Source: Flavobacterium lindanitolerans
Lineage (GTDB): Bacteria; Bacteroidota; Bacteroidia; Flavobacteriales; Flavobacteriaceae
DNA length: 64,000 nt
Assembly (NCBI RefSeq): GCF_002846575.1
Contig: NZ_PJND01000008.1
Span: 1-64,000, forward strand
Direction: 5' to 3'
Positions 56,225-64,000 of the stretch are shown here, in pieces. The notes beneath the pieces are model-generated. The model was not told the DNA's origin and did not search any database. It worked only from the letters and a program-made list of their open reading frames with translations. Position numbers and translations under genes: made by a program. The first letter of the stretch is position 1. Every line of letters starts with the position of its first letter.

Positions 56225-56290
56225 TCTCTCCCTATCTTTTTTATATCAGCCAAAATGTTTACATTTAAGCATCTTGGCTGATTTTATTTT

Positions 56291-57649
56291 ATGAAAAAAC
56301 AGAAACTTATTATAATTGGCGGCGATGCTGCCGGAATGAGCGCCGCTTCGAAAGTGCGACGGGAAAACAAAGAAATTGAGATCATCGTATTTGAAAAATC
56401 GGAATATACCTCCTATTCCGCTTGTGGCATTCCGTATTTTATTTCAGGAAAAGTAAGTTCTTCCGATGAGCTCATTATAAGGACACCGGAACAATTCAAA
56501 AAGAAATATAATATTGATGCGCATATACTGCATGAAGTACTTGAAGTAGACACAGACCATAACAGAGTTTTGGTTAAAAACAGTCTTGAAAAAACACAAT
56601 TCTGGGAAAATTATGACAAGCTGCTGATTGCTACCGGAGGAAAAGCCTATTGTCCTGAAGTAGAAAACAGGGATGCTGATGGCGTCTTTGGCGTTTCAAC
56701 ATTAAGAAGCGGTATAAAAATCAATCAATATATAGAAAATAAGAAACCAAAACACGCAGTCATTGTTGGAGGCGGTTATATTGGATTGGAAATGGCAGAA
56801 GCCCTTCTTATCAAAGGCCTCAAAGTTTCCTTAATTAATCGTTCCGAAGAAATCATGAATACCCTTGACCCTGACATGGGCAAGACCATTCGTGAGGCTA
56901 TGGAGAATTTGGGAGTCACTATTTACCTTAAAGAAGAACTCAGGCACTTTGAAGTCAAAGACAATACCGTTTCTGCGGTTGTGACGAATAAGCAAAAACT
57001 GAAAGCCGATATGGTCATTTTAGGAATGGGAACAAGCCCAAATACTGCTTTTCTAAAAAATTCAAAGATTGCCCTGTCTGAAAAAGGAGCCGTTAAAGTT
57101 TCCAGAACACAAAAAACCAATATCCGAAATGTGTGGGCTGCGGGTGATTGTGCCGAAACGTACCATCTTGTAAGCAAAAAACCTTTTCATGTAGCTTTAG
57201 GAACCGTAGCGAATAAAACCGGTGTAGTTGCCGGAAAAAACATTCTTGGGCAAAAGGCTGCTTTTCCGGGAATTGTAGGAACAGCCGTCTGTAAAATATG
57301 CTCCTATGAAGTAGCCCGAACCGGACTACTGGAAAAAGAAGTAAAAACTTTAGGAATAGACTACATAACGGCAACCATACAATCCAAAACCAGAGCCTAT
57401 TATTATCCGGATGCCAAAGATATCTGCGTAAAACTTATAGCCGAAAAGAACACAGGAAAATTGCTTGGCGGACAGATTATTGGTGAAGAAGGAGCCGCAA
57501 AAAGAATTGATGTGCTGGCAGTCGCACTTACGAATAAACTCACTTTGAGAAACATTATCGATTTGGACTTATCCTATGCGCCTCCCTTCTCTCCTGTTTG
57601 GGATCCGCTGCAGATTGCTGCCCGGAAACTAATTGGTAATCAGGAATAA
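56291..57649 (+). CDS. FAD-dependent pyridine nucleotide-disulfide oxidoreductase, CoA-disulfide reductase/NADH oxidase-like
   Basis: 452 residues. FAD motif IIIGGDAAGMSAASKVRR, the redox Cys45 in YSACGIPYF, NAD(P) motif VIVGGGYIGLEMAE, VWAAGDCAETYH, and a C-terminal dimerisation domain. It belongs to the group of CoA-disulfide reductase, NADH oxidase and related persulfide reductases. The C-terminal rhodanese domain of some relatives is missing. The 67-base gap after the upstream kinase holds nothing else. Confidence 0.92.
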   Translation: MKKQKLIIIGGDAAGMSAASKVRRENKEIEIIVFEKSEYTSYSACGIPYFISGKVSSSDELIIRTPEQFKKKYNIDAHILHEVLEVDTDHNRVLVKNSLEKTQFWENYDKLLIATGGKAYCPEVENRDADGVFGVSTLRSGIKINQYIENKKPKHAVIVGGGYIGLEMAEALLIKGLKVSLINRSEEIMNTLDPDMGKTIREAMENLGVTIYLKEELRHFEVKDNTVSAVVTNKQKLKADMVILGMGTSPNTAFLKNSKIALSEKGAVKVSRTQKTNIRNVWAAGDCAETYHLVSKKPFHVALGTVANKTGVVAGKNILGQKAAFPGIVGTAVCKICSYEVARTGLLEKEVKTLGIDYITATIQSKTRAYYYPDAKDICVKLIAEKNTGKLLGGQIIGEEGAAKRIDVLAVALTNKLTLRNIIDLDLSYAPPFSPVWDPLQIAARKLIGNQE

Positions 57650-57684
57650 AAACAGTTACTCGCAAAGACGCAGAGTCGCTAAGC
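57650..57684. repeat. Dispersed repeat copy, CGCAAAGACGCAGAG type
   Basis: AAAACAGTTACTCGCAAAGA, then CGCAGAGTCGCTAAGC, directly after a stop codon. Related to 12892-12922 (same AAAACAGTT lead and CGCAGAG core) and sharing GCTAAG with the 5974-6236 block. Confidence 0.65.
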
Positions 57685-57747
57685 AAAAAGTATGACTCAT
57701 GAAATCTATACCAATATAAAGTTTCGGATAATCGATAAAAAAATTAA

Positions 57748-57780
57748 AGAAAAAGGGGGATTTTACAATCCCCCTTTTTT
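57748..57780. terminator. Bidirectional terminator overlapping the dsbD end
   Basis: AAAAAGGGGGA / TCCCCCTTTTT stem with a TTTTACAA loop. On the minus strand the stop codon of dsbD lies in the loop and its last codons (K-K-G-G-L) form one arm. Confidence 0.85.
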
Positions 57781-59742
57781 ATGTTTTGAAATTCCTGATT
57801 TTAACCAGGCTTCATACTCTTCTTTATCTGGAGTGTAACCTACCGGCTCATTTAAATCATTTCCTTCTGAATCCAGAATAATATAATACGGTTGTGCATT
57901 TGCCTTATATCTTGTGATTTGAAAATCACTCCATTTGTTACCTTTAGTTTTGATTTTTCTTCCGGTTTCTTTAGAAACATATTTTTCAGCTTCTGCGAGT
58001 TCCTGCTTTTCATCCACATATAAGGAAATCAACACTACATCATTTTTTAGAATAGACTGGATATTATTGTCAGACCATACAAAGTCCTCCATCTTACGGC
58101 AATTTTCACAGCCAAATCCGGTAAAATCCAATAAAATTGGCTTATTTACTTTTTTAGCATAGGCAACACCCTGGTCATAATCTGTAAAAGCAACAATATC
58201 GTGAACTGCTAATTTTGCACCTTCGGGAAGTGCTTCACCGGAAGAAGTCCCTCCTCCTTTTGAGTTTCCAACTCCATACGGTGACTCGCTATAAGTTATA
58301 GACGGAGGGAAACCGCTAATAATTTTTAACGGGGCGCCCCAAAGTCCCGGAATAAGGTAAATCGTAAACGATAATACCAAAAGACCTAACGAAAACCTGC
58401 CTACAGAAATATGGGTTAGCGGACTATCATGCGGCAATGTTATCTTTCCGAATAAATAGAACGCCCAGGCTCCAAACACGGCAATCCATATGGCAAGGAA
58501 AACTTCTCTTTCCAGTAAATGAGTCTGCATTACCAAATCTGCCTTTGAAAGGAATTTAAATGCAAAGGCTAACTCTAAGAATCCTAAGGAAACTTTAACC
58601 GTATTCAACCATCCGCCTGATTTTGGAAGTGAATTCATCCATCCCGGGAATAAGGCAAAAAGCATAAACGGAAGCGCTAAGGCCAAAGAGAATCCCACCA
58701 TCCCTACAATAGGTGCGATACCGCCTTTAGAAGCTGCTTCGACTAAAAGCGACCCTACAATTGGTCCTGTACAGGAAAAAGAAACTATTGCCAGGGCTAA
58801 CGCCATAAAAAAGATTCCGATAAAACCTCCTCTGTCTGCCTGTCTGTCTACTTTATTAGCCCATGAATTTGGCAAAACAATTTCAAAAGCACCTAAAAAG
58901 GAAGCAGCAAAAAATACCAGCAGAATAAAGAAAATAATATTAAACCAAACGTTGGTTGAAAGGGCATTCAATGCATCTGCTCCAAAAATTGCAGTAACCA
59001 ATGAACCCAATATGACATAAATTAAAATAATTGAAACACCATATAATATAGCATTTCTTATTCCCTGGGATTTGGTTTTGCTTTGTTTTGTAAAGAAACT
59101 TACCGTCATCGGTATCATTGGAAAAACACAAGGTGTCAGTAAGGCTGCAAAACCAGAGAAAAAAGCAATCAGGAAAATAGTCAAAAGTCCTTTTTCAGTT
59201 TCCTTTGCCGGTTTTTGTGGGGTTACGGTTTCTGCTTTTTTTTCGACTTTGGTTGTTACCGGTTCAGAAAACGTCTTTACTTCCTGGGCAGTGAGATTTT
59301 TCAGGTCAAACTCAAAGTATTTATTTTGCTGGATGCAAACCTTTTTACATACCTGATAAGATAATTCTATCTGGACTAGGTTGTTATCTTTATTGATTAT
59401 CTTAATCTTTTGTTTTAGCTGTACGGTATTTTCAAAAAATATCTCATCTATTTTGAAAATATCGTTGAACTCAGTACGTGTTTTACTTTCTTCGGCTTTA
59501 CCTGTTGCCTCAAAATTACCCTCACCATTAATCATCAATACTTCCAATGGATTTACACCACCTTCTGGCGTAAATTGAGAATACATATGCCACTCCGGCT
59601 CAATAACTCCGTCAAAAGTCATTAGGTATTCTGTATCTGATATTTTTTCAATTTTGGAAGTCCATTTTACAGGGTCTAAAATCTGCGCATGAGTAGAAAC
59701 AAGGGCGAAGAAGAAGAACAGCAGGAGGCTTATTTTTTTCAT
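57763..59742 (-). CDS. dsbD: Thiol:disulfide interchange protein DsbD
   Basis: 659 residues. Signal peptide (1-19), N-terminal periplasmic alpha domain (about 20-150) with CKKVCIQQN, a membrane domain of eight segments with LLTPCVFPMIPMTVSFF and FSCTGPIVGS, each with one cysteine, and a C-terminal thioredoxin domain with FGCENCRKM near residue 545. It carries electrons from cytoplasmic thioredoxin to the periplasm. Overlaps tilS by 4 bases. Confidence 0.95.
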   Translation of the reverse strand: MKKISLLLFFFFALVSTHAQILDPVKWTSKIEKISDTEYLMTFDGVIEPEWHMYSQFTPEGGVNPLEVLMINGEGNFEATGKAEESKTRTEFNDIFKIDEIFFENTVQLKQKIKIINKDNNLVQIELSYQVCKKVCIQQNKYFEFDLKNLTAQEVKTFSEPVTTKVEKKAETVTPQKPAKETEKGLLTIFLIAFFSGFAALLTPCVFPMIPMTVSFFTKQSKTKSQGIRNAILYGVSIILIYVILGSLVTAIFGADALNALSTNVWFNIIFFILLVFFAASFLGAFEIVLPNSWANKVDRQADRGGFIGIFFMALALAIVSFSCTGPIVGSLLVEAASKGGIAPIVGMVGFSLALALPFMLFALFPGWMNSLPKSGGWLNTVKVSLGFLELAFAFKFLSKADLVMQTHLLEREVFLAIWIAVFGAWAFYLFGKITLPHDSPLTHISVGRFSLGLLVLSFTIYLIPGLWGAPLKIISGFPPSITYSESPYGVGNSKGGGTSSGEALPEGAKLAVHDIVAFTDYDQGVAYAKKVNKPILLDFTGFGCENCRKMEDFVWSDNNIQSILKNDVVLISLYVDEKQELAEAEKYVSKETGRKIKTKGNKWSDFQITRYKANAQPYYIILDSEGNDLNEPVGYTPDKEEYEAWLKSGISKHKKGGL

Positions 59743-61049
59743 TTCAGGATTTCTATTTTTAATATTTGTTGAGTTGTATTGCTTACATAAAATCTACGGT
59801 CTGAACGTTTTCCTATAATCCAGACTATCTTATTGTCAGAAATCAGCAGCCATGTATTTTCTTTTTCGCTTAAAGACATTTTCTCGTCTTTAAAATACTT
59901 GCTGATTTTCTTTTTTCCATCGATTCCAGTCGGACAAAAATAGTCACCTTCCTGCCATTTTCTAATATGCAACGGAAACTTTAACGTTTCTTTATCTACA
60001 TAAATCCGGTGAGTATCTGAAGCCTTTATTATTTGGTCTGTTTCCGAGATTTTCAGAGGTATGGGCGTCTTGATTTCATTGCCAATTATTTCATAAATGC
60101 CGGAATCTTTTTCTTTGACAGGCTCTAAAATCAGATATTCTCTATCTTTCAGCAGCCTGTAGTTTTCAGAGAGAATTATTTTTCCGGATTGGGCTTCTGT
60201 GAGTTCATAAATATCTTCCCATGCTCTGAATCCGAAAGGTTTTAGCCATTCATATAAATAGGCCTTATAATTAGCCAGTCTTTTCAGTTCTGAAATATTG
60301 AAATGCTTCTGGTTTTCTTTTTCAGAAACGACCTGCTTATAAACCAAAACCGAAGCATCTTCTGCCAATGATTTTGCCTGTTGCAGATTATTCAGAGTAT
60401 CCTGAAAAGAATCCAAAAAAGAAGGATTCAGGCTTTTCAGCATTGGAATAATATCATGACGCAGCTTATTTCGGAGGTATTTGTCGGATGCATTACTACT
60501 GTCTTCCCTCCATTCAATTTTATTTTCAACGGCAAAATTTCGGATTTCTTCCCGGCTAAAATTCAGAAGCGGACGTACAATCCTGTTGTTTTTGTCAAGG
60601 ATTCCTGTCAATCCATCCAGTCCTGTGCCTCGTGTCAGATTAATCAGAAAAGTTTCCAGATTGTCATCCAGATGATGTGCCGTGAGTATATAATCGAGCT
60701 TATTTTCTTCAAGCAACTGATAAAACCAAATGTAGCGAAGTTGCCGTGCCGCTACTTGAATTGATAGTTTATTATCTGTAGCAAAACTTTCTGTATCAAA
60801 ACGGGTTACGAATAACTCAATTTTGTTTTGTGAAGCAAAATCTCTGATAAATTTTTCATCCCCATCACTTTCATTTCCGCGAAGTTGAAAATTACAATGT
60901 GCCATTGTAAAATTACAACCTGATTCTTTTAACAGATATGCCAAAACCATGCTGTCAAGACCTCCGCTAAGTGCCAATAACAGTTTTTTTTCTTTTAAGA
61001 AAGGAAGGTTTTCAGCTAAATGTTTTTGAAATTTTAAAAGCATTTCCAA
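59739..61049 (-). CDS. tilS: tRNA(Ile)-lysidine synthetase
   Basis: 436 residues. PP-loop SGGLDSMVLAYLL near residue 29 and the HCNFQLRGNESDGDE and ILTAHHLDDNLETFLINLTRG motifs are seen, followed by a C-terminal TilS domain (about 370-436). It puts lysine on C34 of the CAU tRNA(Ile), an essential step. An alternative start is the ATG at codon 3. It lies directly upstream of dsbD with 4 bases overlap, so they share a transcript. Confidence 0.96.
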   Translation of the reverse strand: MEMLLKFQKHLAENLPFLKEKKLLLALSGGLDSMVLAYLLKESGCNFTMAHCNFQLRGNESDGDEKFIRDFASQNKIELFVTRFDTESFATDNKLSIQVAARQLRYIWFYQLLEENKLDYILTAHHLDDNLETFLINLTRGTGLDGLTGILDKNNRIVRPLLNFSREEIRNFAVENKIEWREDSSNASDKYLRNKLRHDIIPMLKSLNPSFLDSFQDTLNNLQQAKSLAEDASVLVYKQVVSEKENQKHFNISELKRLANYKAYLYEWLKPFGFRAWEDIYELTEAQSGKIILSENYRLLKDREYLILEPVKEKDSGIYEIIGNEIKTPIPLKISETDQIIKASDTHRIYVDKETLKFPLHIRKWQEGDYFCPTGIDGKKKISKYFKDEKMSLSEKENTWLLISDNKIVWIIGKRSDRRFYVSNTTQQILKIEILK

Positions 61050-61082
61050 AGATATAAAAAGGAAAAATGAATACCTAGCACC

Positions 61083-62390
61083 TTACGATTCCAATACTTC
61101 ACGCATGGCCTTTGCTTTTAACAGGCATTCTTCATATTCTTTTTCAGCAACCGATAATGCTGTTATGGCACTGCCTACAGAAAAGGAAACATATCCGTTT
61201 TGTTGGTTATACAATATACTACGTATGACAACATTAAAATCAAAATCGTTTTCCGGTGTAAAATACCCCACAGCCCCGCTGTAAAGACCTCGTTTGGTTT
61301 CTTCCAGGCCTTCGATAATTTTCATTGCAGAGATTTTTGGCGCTCCCGTCATACTTCCCATAGGAAATGTTGTCTTGATAATTTCTACAGCAGATTTTTC
61401 TTTATCTGCTTTGGAAACAACTGTTGAAATCAGATGATGCACCTGTTTGAAGGTATAGGCCCCGCAAAGTTCCTCCACTTCTACAGAATTTTTTGCTGCC
61501 GTTCTCGACAAATCATTTCTCACGAGGTCAACAATCATGATATTTTCCGAACGCTCTTTTTCATTGGATAATAACCTTTGCTTTATGGCTTCGTCTTGCT
61601 GAAAATCGGGATGTCTTTTTGCCGTCCCTTTAATAGGTTGCGAAATAATCTTATCCTTTTCTTTTCTTAGGTATCTTTCCGGTGAAGCCGATAAAAGATA
61701 CTGTTTGTTGTTTTTAAAAAATACGGCAAAAGGCGGTTCCGAAATCTTATTCAGACTTTTATAAGTTGCTATAGGGTTAATTGTTGCGTTTTCTGCAAAA
61801 AATTCCATGCAGAAATTGGCTTCATATATGTCTCCCCTATGGATATGTTGCTGCATCTCAGAAATTTTTTGCAAATAGCTCTGTTCAGAAATGCGTTGCT
61901 GTATTTTTAATTTTTGTTCAGCGTTAACCGGAGTAACCTGTTTGTTGATTGCTTCCAAATCCTCCTCTATTTCATCATCACACATATTCAGGTAACAAAT
62001 CTCCAACTGATTGCCCTTCAAAAAGAAAAGTTTTTTAGGTTGGAAGAAAAACAGGTCAGGAAAGTGCAAGCCGTCAAAATTGTCAGATATCAAATCTTCC
62101 GTATCATTTTTCAAATCATACGAAAGATAGCCAAAAAGCCAGTCTTTAGTCGTTTGCTGGTATTGTTTCAGGTCTTCAAAAGCATTGTGCTCGTCTGTCT
62201 GGATTGACGTAAAAGCATCGACGGCAAGTATTGCATCAAAAGACGTATAATTTTGACGGTAATAATTGCTGTCTAAAAAAAGGGCTTCGCGGAATTGTTC
62301 GGACCAGCCTAAAAGCTGCTGTTTAAATTCCTTTGGTTTTTGGACCTCTATAATGATGGATGTTCTCAAGAATGCTTTGTTTGGAGACAA
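61083..62390 (-). CDS. Anthranilate/aminodeoxychorismate synthase component I
   Basis: 435 residues. Chorismate-binding domain with GDIYEANFCMEF, ASPERYLRKEKDKIISQPIKGTAKRHPD, NIMIVDLVRNDLSR, TFPMGSMTGAPKI and GLYSGAVGYF. The PIKGT motif and its short length fit PabB (aminodeoxychorismate synthase, folate route) more than TrpE. No amidotransferase partner is next to it. Start at 62390. Confidence 0.9.
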   Translation of the reverse strand: MSPNKAFLRTSIIIEVQKPKEFKQQLLGWSEQFREALFLDSNYYRQNYTSFDAILAVDAFTSIQTDEHNAFEDLKQYQQTTKDWLFGYLSYDLKNDTEDLISDNFDGLHFPDLFFFQPKKLFFLKGNQLEICYLNMCDDEIEEDLEAINKQVTPVNAEQKLKIQQRISEQSYLQKISEMQQHIHRGDIYEANFCMEFFAENATINPIATYKSLNKISEPPFAVFFKNNKQYLLSASPERYLRKEKDKIISQPIKGTAKRHPDFQQDEAIKQRLLSNEKERSENIMIVDLVRNDLSRTAAKNSVEVEELCGAYTFKQVHHLISTVVSKADKEKSAVEIIKTTFPMGSMTGAPKISAMKIIEGLEETKRGLYSGAVGYFTPENDFDFNVVIRSILYNQQNGYVSFSVGSAITALSVAEKEYEECLLKAKAMREVLES

Positions 62391-62433
62391 AATTACGATT
62401 TAGTTGTGAAAAATAATCGCTATATCAGGTATG

Positions 62434-62468
62434 AAAAAACCCGCTTCTTTTGAAAGCGGGCTTTTTTA
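62434..62468 (-). terminator. Terminator of lpd
   Basis: CCCGCTT / AAGCGGG stem with flanking A and T runs, 17 bases past the lpd stop (minus strand). Confidence 0.85.
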
Positions 62469-62484
62469 TCATAATTAGCGTCTG

Positions 62485-63891
62485 TTACATATGTATTGAC
62501 CTGTTGTCTGTTGCAGCAAGTGCCGCTTCTTTTACAGCTTCAGCATAGGTTGGGTGAGCATGGCTCATTCTTGCAATATCTTCAGCAGAAGCCTTAAATT
62601 CCATTGCTGTAACTGCCTCCGCAATCAAATCGGCAGTTCTTGCACCAATCATATGGATTCCTAAAACTTCATCTGTTTTAGCATCGGCAAGGATTTTCAC
62701 GAAACCGTCTGTATCACCGCTTGCACGCGAACGTCCTAAAGCCTTGAATGGGAAACTTCCTGCTTTATATTCTACTCCTGCTTCTTTCAATTGCTCTTCT
62801 GTTTTTCCAACAGCGGCAACTTCCGGCCAGGTATAAACAACTCCCGGAATCAGGTTGTAATCAATATGCGGTTTTTGTCCGGCAAGAGTTTCTGCAACAA
62901 ATACACCTTCTTCTTCTGCCTTATGTGCTAACATTGCACCTTTGATTACGTCACCAATTGCATAAATATTCGGAACCGAAGTCTGTAAATGGTCGTTTAC
63001 TTCAATCTGGCCTCTTTCCGTAATTTTCACCCCTGCTTTTTCAGCATTTAATCCGTCAGTGTAAGGACGACGTCCTACTGATACTAAAGAGTAATCTCCA
63101 TCAAGAGTAATAGTTTCGCCTTTTGCATTTTCAGCCTGAACCTGAACACCATCTCCGTTTCTTTCAACTGATTTTACTTTGTGCGACGTATAGAATTTCA
63201 TTCCTTGCTTTTTCAATACTTTTGTCAATTCTTTTGACAAACCGGCATCCATACCCGGAATGATTCTGTCCAGATATTCTACTACAGAAACCTGTGCTCC
63301 CAAACGCAGGTAAACCTGCCCTAATTCCAAACCAATGACACCACCACCAATAACAATCAGGTGTTTAGGAACTTCTTTTAAATTCAGAGCTTCTGTTGAT
63401 GTGATGATTCTTTCTTTGTCAATTTTGATAAATGGCAAGGTAGATGGCTTCGAGCCGGTTGCGATAATCGTATATTTTGCTTCAAGAGTTTCAGATGAAC
63501 CGTCGGCTTTGGCTACATTGATGTGCGTTGCATCTTCAAAAGAACCAACTCCCTGGAAAACAGTAATTTTGTTTTTATCCATAAGGTATTTGATTCCTGA
63601 AACGTTCTGGTCTACCACGGTTCCTTTGCGGGCAACCATCTGTTCAATACTGAATTTTACTTCTCCGGTTATTTCGATTCCGTGTTCCTTGAAATGCGAA
63701 ACGGCATCATAGTAATGGTGCGAAGAATCAAGCAATGCTTTTGACGGAATACATCCAACGTTCAGGCAAGTTCCTCCTAAAGTACTGTATTTTTCAATGA
63801 TTGCGGTGTTAAAACCTAATTGTGCAGCTCGGATTGCAGCAACATATCCACCAGGACCTGAACCTATAACGACTACGTCAAATGAACTCAT
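62485..63891 (-). CDS. lpd: Dihydrolipoyl dehydrogenase
   Basis: Start at 63891 (MSSFDVVVIGSGPGGYVAA); 13 residues upstream in the ORF are not homologous. 468 residues. FAD motif GSGPGGYVAAIRAAQLG, active disulfide GGTCLNVGCIPSK, NAD motif IGGGVIGLELG, YAIGDV and the C-terminal HAHPTYAE with the catalytic His. It is the E3 component of 2-oxoacid dehydrogenase and glycine cleavage complexes. No E1/E2 gene is near. Confidence 0.97.
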   Translation of the reverse strand: MSSFDVVVIGSGPGGYVAAIRAAQLGFNTAIIEKYSTLGGTCLNVGCIPSKALLDSSHHYYDAVSHFKEHGIEITGEVKFSIEQMVARKGTVVDQNVSGIKYLMDKNKITVFQGVGSFEDATHINVAKADGSSETLEAKYTIIATGSKPSTLPFIKIDKERIITSTEALNLKEVPKHLIVIGGGVIGLELGQVYLRLGAQVSVVEYLDRIIPGMDAGLSKELTKVLKKQGMKFYTSHKVKSVERNGDGVQVQAENAKGETITLDGDYSLVSVGRRPYTDGLNAEKAGVKITERGQIEVNDHLQTSVPNIYAIGDVIKGAMLAHKAEEEGVFVAETLAGQKPHIDYNLIPGVVYTWPEVAAVGKTEEQLKEAGVEYKAGSFPFKALGRSRASGDTDGFVKILADAKTDEVLGIHMIGARTADLIAEAVTAMEFKASAEDIARMSHAHPTYAEAVKEAALAATDNRSIHM

Positions 63892-64000
63892 GATATATAT
63901 TTTTTTTGTGTTTTTAAAAATTTGTGACACAAAATTAAGGAAGTTTTTTTGTTCTAGGAAGCGCTTGGCTGTTTAAAAATTCTCTTACTGTTTTTATTAG
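63892..64000 (-). promoter_or_regulatory. Upstream region of lpd
   Basis: A TAATTTTG sequence on the minus strand near 63932-63939 fits TAnnTTTG about 41 bases before the ATG. A matching -33 TTG was not found. Nothing else is visible up to the window end. Confidence 0.35.

Overview
The window looks like chromosome of a Flavobacterium-type member of the Bacteroidota. The evidence is a type IX secretion 'type B' sorting domain next to a PorP/SprF-like protein and an OmpA-like protein, Cys lipoproteins of the Bacteroidota type, A-rich translation starts without clear Shine-Dalgarno sequences, one good TTG-N19-TAnnTTTG promoter (on the SRP RNA), and low GC. No rRNA, tRNA, CRISPR array, prophage or intact insertion sequence was seen.

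Layout. 1-4.2 kb: end of a large adhesin with a T9SS type B C-terminus, then porP/sprF-like and ompA-like genes. 4.5-9.1 kb: CAP lipoprotein, pdxH, a CTAAG-repeat intergenic block, rnz with a small partner, pyrB and pyrR. 9.4-28 kb: mostly housekeeping and envelope genes (YbiT-like ABC-F with an odd second nucleotide site, thioredoxin-fold lipoprotein without its CXXC, transaldolase, SDR, SRP RNA, glutaminyl cyclase, dnaK, GH114-like and M14 enzymes, serine dehydratase, sigma-54 activator, membrane-bound winged-helix regulator). 28.4-37.6 kb: a kdp potassium uptake locus in the order small protein, 27-residue membrane peptide, kdpF, kdpA, kdpB, kdpC, porin, short KdpD, S23-type four-helix-bundle gene framed by inverted repeats, sensor kinase. 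37.6-43.4 kb: NTF2-like paralogue, panB, RluA, an outer-membrane protein, aldehyde dehydrogenase and a membrane protein. 43.4-51.7 kb: a leftward, overlapping four-gene signalling operon (lipoprotein, polytopic membrane protein, NarX-like kinase, LuxR-type regulator) facing a rightward cassette of two large unrecognised proteins, an N-acetylmuramidase endolysin-like protein and a small unknown. 51.8-64 kb: YpfJ-like protease, GNAT, ComM, GAF kinase, CoA-disulfide-reductase-like enzyme, DsbD, tilS, pabB-like, lpd.

Two parts stand out. The first is the 46.3-51.7 kb cassette: two large proteins without visible signal peptides, translationally coupled to a peptidoglycan hydrolase and divergent from its own apparent signalling operon. 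It could be a surface- or wall-directed export or lysis system, but its function is unknown. The second is the roughly 480 bp inverted-repeat-bounded four-helix-bundle gene inside the kdp operon, which has the architecture of a 23S rRNA intervening sequence placed in an mRNA. The potassium circuit is probably a split KdpD (KdpD-USP part separate from a HAMP-PAS kinase), perhaps acting on the sigma-54 activator at 25.2 kb; that last link is inference.
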